Source of the DNA: Prolixibacteraceae bacterium UBA1413
GTDB taxonomy: Bacteria; Bacteroidota; Bacteroidia; Bacteroidales; Prolixibacteraceae
DNA length: 64,000 bases
Direction: 5' to 3'
NCBI GenBank assembly: GCA_002304925.1
Contig: DBPT01000015.1
Span: 62,001 to 126,000 of the forward strand
Below, piece by piece: positions 54,712-62,670 of the stretch; positions within the stretch are counted from its first letter, which is position 1; each line of letters opens with the position of its first letter. The position numbers and the translations under genes are program-made. The notes below the pieces were generated by a model. The model saw only the letters and a list, made by a program, of their open reading frames with translations, had not been told where the DNA came from and did no database searches.

Positions 54712-54850
54712 AATTATATTTGTTTATTGAAAAGGCAGACCGGCGATCATTAAGTGCTATACAAGATACAGAATATTCCGGAATAATCAGTGGGTTTTTC
54801 CTTTTTCTTATGTTTGAAACTCCCCGTCGCAGAGCGGGCGGGGCATGTGC

Positions 54851-55564
54851 TCACCGGAATTCCAGGACTTTTATCAACTGGTTTTTAATTCCGGCCAGGT
54901 GGGTTGAGTTGAGTGACCGGTCAGGCACGGCTATTTCTACCTTCTGTTTGGCCAGGATTTGAACGGGTGGCCGGCTCATGACCAGAATTTCGTTGCTGAG
55001 GAGCAGTGACTCTTCCACGTCGTGGGTGACGAAGATCACCGTCCGCCGGTCGGTTTCCCAGATGCGTGAAAAGGTGCGGATGAGGTTCAGCTTCAGCTTG
55101 ATATCGAGGCCTTTAAGGGGTTCATCCATCAGGATTACTTCCGAAGGAAAGGCGAAAGCCCTGGCAATGGAGACCCGCTGGCGCATTCCCCCGCTGAGTT
55201 TGGCGGGATAATAATCCGCAAAATCTTCGAGTTCCACCAGACGGATAAAACGGTCGGTGATGCTATTGCGTTCTGCAGCAGGCAGGTCTTGCGACAGGAC
55301 AAAGCCGATATTTTCGCGGACCGTTTTCCAGGGGAGGAGCCGCGGGTCCTGGAAGATATAGGAAATTCTCTGATTTACGAATCCGATGACAGAGCCGCTG
55401 TCGGGGGGGATGATTCCCCCGATGATGTTCAGCAGGGTGGTTTTGCCGCATCCCGATGGGCCCAGGATGCAGGTGATCTTTCCCTCATCGAAGCCGATGG
55501 AGAAATCCTCGAAGAGGATGATCCCTCCGTATGCTTTGCTGATAAGATGCAGTTCGAGGTGCAT
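54851..55564 (-). CDS. ABC transporter ATP-binding protein (nitrate/sulfonate/taurine type)
   Basis: A 237-aa ATPase with Walker A GPSGCGKTTLL (about 37-47), Q-loop YIFQDPRLLPW, signature LSGGMRQRVSIARAFA, Walker B VILMDEPLKGLD and switch His in FVTHDVEES. Sequence style fits the SsuB/TauB/ThiZ group. The frame opens 195 nt further upstream, inside the permease gene, but that extension is a shadow of the permease; the ATG at 55564 lies 2 nt after the permease stop. Energises the importer of the next two entries. Confidence 0.94.
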   Translation of the reverse strand: MHLELHLISKAYGGIILFEDFSIGFDEGKITCILGPSGCGKTTLLNIIGGIIPPDSGSVIGFVNQRISYIFQDPRLLPWKTVRENIGFVLSQDLPAAERNSITDRFIRLVELEDFADYYPAKLSGGMRQRVSIARAFAFPSEVILMDEPLKGLDIKLKLNLIRTFSRIWETDRRTVIFVTHDVEESLLLSNEILVMSRPPVQILAKQKVEIAVPDRSLNSTHLAGIKNQLIKVLEFR

Positions 55565-55566
55565 AG

Positions 55567-56322
55567 TCAGAATTTCCAGGCGGTGAGTTGATGTTCTCCC
55601 CAGCGGATTATCCTTTCGAAGGCGAAGCTGATTACCACGGCCACGATGGTCCAGGCGATGACGGCGTCGACATTCAGGAAGGTCTGCGCCCCCTGCATGA
55701 GGGTTCCGATGCCGTAGCGGGGTTGGCTGAGCACTTCCCCGGTGATGATGGCGCGCCATCCGATGCCCATGGCGCTGGAGGCGCCGCTGATGATGAAGGG
55801 CATGATGCCGGGGATGTAAAGCTCCCTGATGATCCGGGTGCGACTTACCCGGTAAAAGGAAGCCATCTCCGTCAGATCCCTGTCCACACTTTTAATCCCG
55901 TCGATGACGTTGATGCAGATGAAGGGGAACATGGTGAGGATGGCGATGAAGACAGGCACCGACCCGGGGTTGAACCAGATCAGGGCGAGCAGGATGAGTG
56001 CGATGACAGGGATGGAGCGGATGGTAACCAGGATGGGCTGCAGAAAGGCATTAAAACGGGAATGGGTCCCCGCAAGCACCCCCAGGCTGATCCCCAACAC
56101 TATGGAAATGGCAAACCCGGCAAGGCTCCGCAGTACCGTAGTCCCTACCACCGCCAGGAAACCCTTCTCCCCGAAAAGCCGTAGCGTGGTCACCAGAGTC
56201 TTCTCTGGCGAGGGAAGGACAAAGTCAGATCCCGGCAGGAGTGAAAGGAGCTTCCAAACGGCAAGTATGGAAATGACCGAGACAATGCTCCAAAATCGTT
56301 TACCTGTAAATGAAATTTTCAT
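55567..56322 (-). CDS. ABC transporter permease (SsuC/TauC type)
   Basis: A 251-aa permease with about six transmembrane helices and the BPD_transp_1 motif (about 150-200: EMASFYRVSRTRIIRELYIP). Its start overlaps the end of the substrate-binding gene by 23 nt, a sign of translational coupling, and the ATPase gene follows after 2 nt. The substrate is not evident from the permease. Confidence 0.94.
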   Translation of the reverse strand: MKISFTGKRFWSIVSVISILAVWKLLSLLPGSDFVLPSPEKTLVTTLRLFGEKGFLAVVGTTVLRSLAGFAISIVLGISLGVLAGTHSRFNAFLQPILVTIRSIPVIALILLALIWFNPGSVPVFIAILTMFPFICINVIDGIKSVDRDLTEMASFYRVSRTRIIRELYIPGIMPFIISGASSAMGIGWRAIITGEVLSQPRYGIGTLMQGAQTFLNVDAVIAWTIVAVVISFAFERIIRWGEHQLTAWKF

Positions 56323-57256
56323 CCGGCATTTTTCCCCCGATAATATCGGGATTCATCCTATAAAACACGTCGAAATATTCCCTGACCTCTTCCTCCACGG
56401 CTCCGGCCCTTGCAAATTTAAGATTTATCTGCGGAATGGCATGGAGTGCTGCTACGCTGTCGGGCAGGATTCCATAGCGTACGATCAGGGCGGCGGCGCT
56501 GTCGGGGTGGCTGTTGACCCATTCCGTGGAAGCGGCATAGCTGTCGAGGAGTTTGCTGACCATTCCGGGTTGGTTTTTCAGCACTTCAGACCGGGCCATA
56601 AAGGCGGTTTCGGCAATGGGAATTCCTTCGACGAGGTTCCACTCGTCATTCAGGGAGAAGAGGCGCCGCAGGGCGGGATTGTTTCGGATGGCCAGGGTGG
56701 CCAGGGGTTCCGAGATCACCGCCAGCTCCGCCTGCCCGGCATTGACTGCCTGCGCCAGGTCGATGTGGGTGGGGAAACTGTAATCGAGGAGAAGGTCCCG
56801 GTCGGGGTCGAGGCCATTTTTCCGCAGCAGGTGGCGGAAGAGCACGTCGGGGGTCATCCCCCGGGCCATCACGTACACCCGTTTGCCCTTCAGGTTTTCC
56901 CATTCCGTCACGGCAGTATCTTGGCCTACGAGGTAAAGGGTTCCCCATACCGGGACGGCCACCAGGCGGTAATCCATCCCCTTGTTGTAGGTGATGGCCG
57001 CCATGGTTGAGGGAAGAACGGCGAAATGGGCCGTTCCGTCGATCATCATCTTGCGCACCTGGAGGGGCTCGTTGAGAATTTTTACCTGCACCGCGGCGTG
57101 CCGGTCGCTACTGAGGCTGTCGATCAGCCTGATCATCCCCATCGAAGAGGGGCCTTTAAGGGTGGCGATGGTGAAGTGGCCGGCCGGCTCAGGCTCCCCG
57201 CACCCCGGCAGCAGAAAGACCATCAGAAGTAAAAAAACGGTAATGAGACGCTCCAT
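56300..57256 (-). CDS. ABC transporter substrate-binding lipoprotein (NMT1/SsuA-like)
   Basis: A 318-aa lipoprotein (LLPGC, Cys near 19) with the two-lobed periplasmic-binding fold of the NMT1/SsuA/ThiY group: TIATLKGPSSMGMIRLID, AHFAVLPSTMAAITYNKG, LKGKRVYVMARGMTPD, ELAVISEPLATLAI. The opening LKGPSSMGM is a distinctive version seen in a subgroup without known ligand. First gene of the three-gene importer; the divergent neighbour is a TM1266/TonB-receptor unit. Ligand could be a metal cofactor precursor or sulfonate; undetermined. Confidence 0.9.
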   Translation of the reverse strand: MERLITVFLLLMVFLLPGCGEPEPAGHFTIATLKGPSSMGMIRLIDSLSSDRHAAVQVKILNEPLQVRKMMIDGTAHFAVLPSTMAAITYNKGMDYRLVAVPVWGTLYLVGQDTAVTEWENLKGKRVYVMARGMTPDVLFRHLLRKNGLDPDRDLLLDYSFPTHIDLAQAVNAGQAELAVISEPLATLAIRNNPALRRLFSLNDEWNLVEGIPIAETAFMARSEVLKNQPGMVSKLLDSYAASTEWVNSHPDSAAALIVRYGILPDSVAALHAIPQINLKFARAGAVEEEVREYFDVFYRMNPDIIGGKMPDENFIYR

Positions 57257-57272
57257 GCAAAGGAATTTTCAG

Positions 57273-57280
57273 CAAATTTA
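57273..57280 (-). promoter_or_regulatory. Candidate -7 element of the ABC importer
   Basis: On the minus strand TAAATTTG fits TAnnTTTG and would start transcription about 10 nt before the importer's first ATG. Confidence 0.4.
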
Positions 57281-57331
57281 CCCAAAACAGAAATAGGTTT
57301 TGTATTATAAAACATGTTGTTTGTGTATTCC

Positions 57332-57355
57332 GCTGCAAATGATTAAACTTGCAGC
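57332..57355. promoter_or_regulatory. Inverted repeat between divergent units (possible operator)
   Basis: GCTGCAA (57332-57338) and TTGCAGC (57349-57355) are perfect 7-bp arms spaced by 10 nt, centred in the 191-nt gap between the ABC importer and the TM1266 gene. The spacing (17 nt between arm starts) suits a dimeric regulator; a small RNA hairpin is also possible. Confidence 0.4.
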
Positions 57356-57447
57356 AAAATAACCAACGATCTGCTGTTTTCTGCGACAGGGGCATTTCTC
57401 CTGACAAGGTGCGGCAGGTCCTTCAAAACTGATCCGGAGGATTTCTG

Positions 57448-57702
57448 ATGGAAAAGAGAGTAGGAACCGTATTGATTCAAATCGAAAACCGTGAAAGCGT
57501 TCAGCAACTGAACGACATCATCTCCCGCCATTTTGAGATTATTCTTGGGCGCCAGGGGTTACCCCGCGGCAATGGGATGAGTTTGATCTCCCTGGTTCTT
57601 GAAGGGTCCACCGATCAGATAGGTTCCCTCACCGGGCAATTGGGCCGGTTGAAGGGCATCCAGGTAAAATCGGTACTCTTAAAGAATTATGATCATGGAT
57701 AA
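57448..57702 (+). CDS. TM1266-family putative iron-only hydrogenase regulator (ACT-like)
   Basis: An 84-aa protein with a ferredoxin-like ACT/NikR-C fold: RVGTVLIQIENRESVQQLND, then HFEIILGRQGLPRGNGMSLI, then LEGSTDQIGSLTGQLGRL. This matches the TM1266 family, which is often found beside [FeFe]-hydrogenase maturation genes and is proposed to sense something connected with them. A rare clear Shine-Dalgarno (GGAGG, 57436-57440) precedes the ATG. Its last 14 nt overlap the TonB receptor start, so the two are coupled. No hydrogenase gene lies in the window. Confidence 0.85.
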   Translation: MEKRVGTVLIQIENRESVQQLNDIISRHFEIILGRQGLPRGNGMSLISLVLEGSTDQIGSLTGQLGRLKGIQVKSVLLKNYDHG

Positions 57703-59938
57703 AAATGTATTGTTGACGGCAGCCCTGGCGCTGCTGATTTCATTTCAGGGAACCGGGCAGGATGCCTGGTTTGACGAGGAACCTGCCGAAAGTGTATTAA
57801 GCAAAGCCAGTCCCGACTCCCTCAACCAGGAGCCCATTCCCCTGGGGGAAGTGGAAATCTCCAGCCTTCGGGTCAACCGCCGGGTGAAAGATGTGCCCCA
57901 ACCCATGGCGGTGGTGGGCGCCAGCAATTTTCTGAAATTGTCATCGCAGACGCTATCCAACGTCCTGGGGATGGAACCCGGCATTGCCATGGGGCGTGAC
58001 GGGGCGTGGTCCACCACCATCAACATCAGGGGGTTGGGTGAGAACAGGCTGGTAACGCTGGTCGACGGCCACCGGGTGGAGACGGCCACTGACCTTACCG
58101 CCTCCTTCAGCATGATCGACGTCAACGACATCGAACGGGTCGAGGTGATCAAAGGCGCCCAATCCTCCCTCTACGGAACCGGGGCCATGGGGGGCATCGT
58201 CAACATCATCACCAAAGCGGGCAATTTTGCCGCTTCCCCCTACGTGTCGGGGAACGCCACCCTGGGATACGGGGGTGTCAACAACCTCCTTAGCGAACAT
58301 GCCGGCGTCAGTGCCGGGGCACAGAAGTGGGTTCTGCGGCTCAGCGGTACCCATGCCGAAGCCGGTGACCTTCGCACCCCCGAAGGAAAGATTCCCAACA
58401 GCCAGTTTACGTCAAACAACGTGACTGCCAAAGCCGGGCTGAAACCTTGGGACAACCATGTTTTCAGGGTGCAATACCAAAACAACTGGTCGGAAGATGT
58501 GGGAATTCCGGGAGGATCGGCATTTCCCGGACCGGCAACGGCCACCTACACCGAGATCAGCCGGCATCTTTTCTCGACTTCTTACGAGATCACCGCAATC
58601 TCCCGCCTGCTCTCCTCGGTGAAAGCCAACTACTTCACCCAATATATCCAACGCGACGTGGAGATGATCCCCAATACGGTGACCGAGACCAAAATTCCCG
58701 CGGGAACGCAGCGGGTCACCCCGGAACGGGTAGTACCCATCGGGAATCACCTGACCCACGGAGGACAGCTCCAGACGACCTGGACACCGGGAGAGAAAAA
58801 TACGCTCATCGCCGGAGTGGACATCTGGTCGCGCACCATGCGCACTGTCCGCACCAAGTTTATCAGGAACGAAGTAGTCAACCCGGCGGGAACCGTCGTC
58901 AAGACCATCAACCTGGTGCGTGGCGAAACCCCGATTCCGAAATCGAGTTTCAGCAGCGGGGGGATTTTCCTTCAGGATGAGGCCCGGCTCTTCAATGACC
59001 GGCTCACCCTGATCACCGGCGGAAGGGTCGACGGCATCGTGGTTGAAAACGAAGCGGGTACTGACGTCGACTACCTCATCGTCGACGGCGTAAGAAACGA
59101 CACCCCTCCCAACCAGCGGATCACCTTTCCGGCAGGAAAAAATAACACCCTCTCCTGGAGCGCTAACGCAGGTTTGCTGTACAAGGCGACCAAAGAGACC
59201 GACCTGACGCTCAACCTGGCCCGCTCCTTCAGGGCCCCCTCACTCGAGGAACTCTTCAAATACATTGACTTGGGGAATTATGTCAGTCTGGGCGATCCGG
59301 AGTTGAAACCGGAAAACGGTGCCTCGGCCGACCTGGGATTGCGGATGTGGAAGCCGAAGTTCAACCTGCAAGTGAACGGTTTTGTCAACCGGATCGGCAA
59401 CCTGGTGGTTGAGACCCCCGGGGAGTTTATCTATACTATCAACACCGGTCCGCTGGAGGGAACCCGTGACACCCTTCCTGCGCTGATCTACGACAACGTC
59501 AGCAGGGCGATGCTCTACGGCGCCGATTTCGGAATGCAGTACAACGTATGGCCCAACATGGTCGTGGTGGCTTCGGGGTCGGTTGTCAGGGGAAAGGATC
59601 TCGGATCGGAAACTGACCTTCCGCGGATTCCCCCGATGAACGGACGGCTGGGAATGCGCTATACCCTTCCGGAATTGGGAGCGGCGGAACTTACCATGGC
59701 CGGTGCCACACGCCAGGATAAGATCGCCGCAGGGGAAAAGGCCACCGGCAGCTACGCCCGGTTTGACCTGGCCTTCACCTCGGCACCCATCCGCCTGAGA
59801 AAAACCCGGATCCAGCTCTTCGCCGGCATCGACAACCTCACCGACCGGAGTTATACCAACCACCTGGCTACAAACAGGGGCAGCATCAGCACCGAACCCG
59901 GGCGCAACATCTATCTGAGGCTCAACCTGGCGTTCTGA
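57689..59938 (+). CDS. TonB-dependent outer-membrane receptor (BtuB/FepA-like, non-SusC)
   Basis: A 749-aa receptor with signal peptide (to about 23), plug domain (about 55-170: VPQPMAVVGASNFLKLSSQT, INIRGLGENRLVTLVDGHRV, VIKGAQSSLYGTGAMGGIVN) and a 22-strand barrel with SFRAPSLEELFKY and a C-terminal Phe (NIYLRLNLAF). It lacks the carboxypeptidase domain of SusC proteins, so its ligand is probably a cofactor, metal complex or similar small molecule. Translationally coupled to the TM1266 gene and divergent from an ABC importer, which could carry the same ligand across the inner membrane. Confidence 0.92.
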   Translation: MIMDKNVLLTAALALLISFQGTGQDAWFDEEPAESVLSKASPDSLNQEPIPLGEVEISSLRVNRRVKDVPQPMAVVGASNFLKLSSQTLSNVLGMEPGIAMGRDGAWSTTINIRGLGENRLVTLVDGHRVETATDLTASFSMIDVNDIERVEVIKGAQSSLYGTGAMGGIVNIITKAGNFAASPYVSGNATLGYGGVNNLLSEHAGVSAGAQKWVLRLSGTHAEAGDLRTPEGKIPNSQFTSNNVTAKAGLKPWDNHVFRVQYQNNWSEDVGIPGGSAFPGPATATYTEISRHLFSTSYEITAISRLLSSVKANYFTQYIQRDVEMIPNTVTETKIPAGTQRVTPERVVPIGNHLTHGGQLQTTWTPGEKNTLIAGVDIWSRTMRTVRTKFIRNEVVNPAGTVVKTINLVRGETPIPKSSFSSGGIFLQDEARLFNDRLTLITGGRVDGIVVENEAGTDVDYLIVDGVRNDTPPNQRITFPAGKNNTLSWSANAGLLYKATKETDLTLNLARSFRAPSLEELFKYIDLGNYVSLGDPELKPENGASADLGLRMWKPKFNLQVNGFVNRIGNLVVETPGEFIYTINTGPLEGTRDTLPALIYDNVSRAMLYGADFGMQYNVWPNMVVVASGSVVRGKDLGSETDLPRIPPMNGRLGMRYTLPELGAAELTMAGATRQDKIAAGEKATGSYARFDLAFTSAPIRLRKTRIQLFAGIDNLTDRSYTNHLATNRGSISTEPGRNIYLRLNLAF

Positions 59939-60056
59939 TGCAGAAGCAAATGACGCCGTTTTATAGAAGAGAGTAATCTTGCCTCCCCTTACCAGAAATT
60001 AAGCTGGTTACTTTAAAATAAGGTAAAAATCCAAATATTTACAACATTAAGTGTAG

Positions 60057-60350
60057 TTTTATCATGATAGAACTACATTTGATGTTGTTTCCATCCTGAA
60101 TGAGGGCGCCGGTTCTTCCGGAGGGGACCTCTATTTTGAAGCGGGCTATACCGCCGGGAAGGTTGACTTTTTCGCCGGGGGAGGTACGGGCTGGCATACC
60201 CCTGGCGGCAATTTCGACATCTGCAACATAGGCCTCTCCACGACAAAAGAGATCAGAATCACCGACCACTTCACCGTGCCCCTTTCCGGCAGCGTCATCC
60301 TGAATCCCACCACCGATCAACTCTTTGTAGTAGCAGGCATCACCTTGTAA
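60057..60350 (+). pseudogene. C-terminal fragment of an outer-membrane beta-barrel protein
   Basis: A 97-codon frame with no start, preceded by an in-frame TAG, reads SSGGDLYFEAGYTAGKVDFF, then GWHTPGGNFDICNIGLSTTK, then PLSGSVILNPTTDQLFVVAG and ends ITL. The alternating strands and the ending are typical of Bacteroidales outer-membrane proteins of the porin-like kind. The front of the gene is missing. In 60435-60625 I see no gene. Confidence 0.65.
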
Positions 60351-60434
60351 CATATACGCCCTGCAGCATGGATTGGAAAGCCGTAGCAACGCTGAAGTCC
60401 GGGCATCATCTTGTAACATATACGCCTGCAGCAG
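60337..60434. repeat. Imperfect direct repeat pair
   Basis: GCATCACCTTGTAACATATA (from 60337) and GCATCATCTTGTAACATATA (from 60403), each continuing with CGCC(C)TGCAGCA, are about 31-32 bp long with one mismatch and one indel, 66 nt apart. The first copy covers the end of the decayed barrel gene, so the second is a partial duplication of its 3' end. Confidence 0.75.
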
Positions 60435-60625
60435 AGCGGACGGTCATTGCGCCAGTCGAAATTCCGGTCATTTACGATGAATCCCTCACGGTTTCTGATG
60501 GTTTTCCCGATTTCTTCTTACGGAACTGAACAGAAATTCTGCTTTTTTTCCGACATTTGAAGAGTTTTCTATCTTTTAGACAGAGATTTTTATCTTTATG
60601 AAACAATAATGTCCAACCTGAATTT

Positions 60626-62641
60626 ATGAGAACGTTTAAATTTTTTTTGCTCCTTTTCGTCCTGTTACTGGGATTTTCAGGGTGCGGAATTTCGGGGAGC
60701 AAGAGCTTCAAAGTAGTTTTTGATCCTGAGAAGGAAGTGTCGGGAAAGAAGTTTGCCATTGCCGACATCACGCCCGGGTTGCCTTCCAACTGGGATGAAT
60801 ACAACTTTGTGGTCCTGGAGTTCCGGATCACCACCTCTCAGCGGTTTCATATCGGGTTCACCACCGATTGGGGGTACAATGAATTGCGGGTGATGAGCTA
60901 TGTTCCCGGCGGTTGGAACAAGCTGGCCATTCCGCTGAGGTTTTACCGGGAGCTTCCCGGTGCTGCCGTCGATCTGGCGGCTACCTACAACCAGCCGCGC
61001 TACACGGGGTGGATCAACCTGGGAGGCCGGAGGGGTCCCCTGCATGGGGTCGACTCGATAGGAATCCGCATGCGGGCGCCCATCGGCCATTCTGAATTTG
61101 AAATCCGTTCCATCGCCCTGGCGGTGGATGATCCCGGTGATGAATACCTCGAAGCAACTCCATCTGTCGACTCCTTCGGGCAGTGGAACCTGGGCGACTA
61201 TGAAGGGAAAATCCACTCCCTGGAACAATTGCAACAGGAGTGGGCTGCCGAGGAAGCGGAAACGGATTCCGCAGAAGCCTTTGACTACTCCCGATATGGG
61301 GGTTACCTCCGGAAACAGGTGAAAGCCACGGGTTTCTTCCGCACCGAAATGGTCGACGGCCGCTGGTGGTTCGTCGATCCCGAAGGATACCTCTTCCTTT
61401 CGGTGGGCGTTGATTGCGTCGCTGCCGGAAGAGGCGGCAATGCCAAGGAAGTGGACAAACGGAGGAACATGTACGGAGAGCTTCCCCCCATGGAACTGCT
61501 GTCCGGCAATCCGCAAAACCGGACAGACAACAGATCTCAAAACAGAGCTGAGAACAGGCCTCAAAACCGGGTAGAGAACAGGCCGGACCGGCGGAACGAT
61601 TACGACTTCGGTCGCTGGAATCTTTACCGCCGCTATGGGGAGAATTTCCGGGAAAAAGGGAATGAGATGGTCATCCGCAGAATGGAGAGGTGGGGAATCA
61701 ATACCATCGGCAACTGGTCCGACGGGGAGATCATGGCCATGAACAGGAAAGCCTTTATGGTCACCATGCGGACTGCCGGTGTGGAGCGTGGATTGATGGG
61801 TTTCGCCGATGTGTATGCCCCTGATTTCCGGGAAAAACTCGAAGAAGCCATGAAGGGTTTTGTGACCCGCTACAAGGACAATCCCTGGCTGATCGGCTAT
61901 TTCGTGGGCAATGAACCTTCGTGGCTCGACCAGGAAGAACGGCTGAGCGAACTGATCCTCAACGGCGGGGATCGCCCCATTAAAACGGAATTTCAGAAAT
62001 TCCTGCTTGCCGGCGACACGCCGGAGCGACGCCGGGAGTTCATATACGACGCTTTCAGGACCTATCTCAGGGCTGTGAAGGAGGCACAGCTGAAATACGA
62101 TCCCAACCATCTCAACCTGGGCTACCGTTTTGGCAGCATCGCGAATATGAGCGAAGAACTGCTGTCCATCTGCAGGGAATCCTTCGACGTGCTGAGTTTC
62201 AACTGTTACCACCTGGTTCCGGGGAAAGAGATGATGGACAGGGCCTTGGCAATCACGGGACTTCCCATGATCATCGGGGAGTACCATTTTGGGACGGTCG
62301 ACCGGGGCTTGGCGCAGTCGCTCTGGCAGGTCGATTCGCAGGAGGAACGGGGCGTGGCCTACCGATATTATACCGAAAACGGTTATGCCCATCCCGGCCT
62401 CATCGGAACCGCCTATTTCCAGTGGAGCGACCAGGACCTCACGGGACGGCGCAATGACGGGGAGAATTACAACTGTGGACTGGTGGATGTCACCGACAGG
62501 CCTTATGCGCACCAGGTAAATGCCATGGTGGAAACCGCCAAAAGACTGTATGATGTCCATGCGGGAACGGCGGAGCCCTTCAGCCGGAAACCCCTGCGGG
62601 CCCGCGGCCACGGACAAATCCCTGACTTATGGGACGAATAA
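60626..62641 (+). CDS. GH-A clan glycoside hydrolase (agarase-like), lipoprotein
   Basis: A 671-aa lipoprotein (LLGFSGC, Cys near 20). Residues about 28-168 look like a carbohydrate-binding beta-sandwich (FVVLEFRITTSQRFHIGFTT). A (beta/alpha)8 barrel follows: GYLFLSVGVDCVAAG, RWGINTIGNWSDGEIM, acid/base Glu430 in YFVGNEPSW, nucleophile Glu552 in PMIIGEYHFG. This is the arrangement of agarase-type GH-A enzymes, but the exact family and substrate are open. Residues 294-327 form an Asn/Arg-rich insert with repeated QNR/ENR units, unusual for an enzyme. It is followed 29 nt later by a GH30 gene. Confidence 0.82.
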   Translation: MRTFKFFLLLFVLLLGFSGCGISGSKSFKVVFDPEKEVSGKKFAIADITPGLPSNWDEYNFVVLEFRITTSQRFHIGFTTDWGYNELRVMSYVPGGWNKLAIPLRFYRELPGAAVDLAATYNQPRYTGWINLGGRRGPLHGVDSIGIRMRAPIGHSEFEIRSIALAVDDPGDEYLEATPSVDSFGQWNLGDYEGKIHSLEQLQQEWAAEEAETDSAEAFDYSRYGGYLRKQVKATGFFRTEMVDGRWWFVDPEGYLFLSVGVDCVAAGRGGNAKEVDKRRNMYGELPPMELLSGNPQNRTDNRSQNRAENRPQNRVENRPDRRNDYDFGRWNLYRRYGENFREKGNEMVIRRMERWGINTIGNWSDGEIMAMNRKAFMVTMRTAGVERGLMGFADVYAPDFREKLEEAMKGFVTRYKDNPWLIGYFVGNEPSWLDQEERLSELILNGGDRPIKTEFQKFLLAGDTPERRREFIYDAFRTYLRAVKEAQLKYDPNHLNLGYRFGSIANMSEELLSICRESFDVLSFNCYHLVPGKEMMDRALAITGLPMIIGEYHFGTVDRGLAQSLWQVDSQEERGVAYRYYTENGYAHPGLIGTAYFQWSDQDLTGRRNDGENYNCGLVDVTDRPYAHQVNAMVETAKRLYDVHAGTAEPFSRKPLRARGHGQIPDLWDE

Positions 62642-62670
62642 AACATCAACCTGCGAAAAAAACCTGTTTA

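Noticed and set aside
54851..55759. Longer 302-aa form of the ABC ATPase
   Set aside because: The extra N-terminus is a His/Arg-rich shadow of the permease gene. The ATG at 55564 gives a standard-length ATPase.
60039..60419. 126-codon minus-strand frame over the barrel remnant
   Set aside because: The plus strand reads as a typical outer-membrane-protein C-terminus; the minus-strand product is Cys- and Arg-rich without pattern.
60677..62617. 646-codon open frame antisense to the GH-A gene
   Set aside because: It mirrors almost the whole sense gene, which has signal peptide and catalytic motifs. The antisense product shows no domain, and such frames are common in GC-balanced genes with biased codon use.
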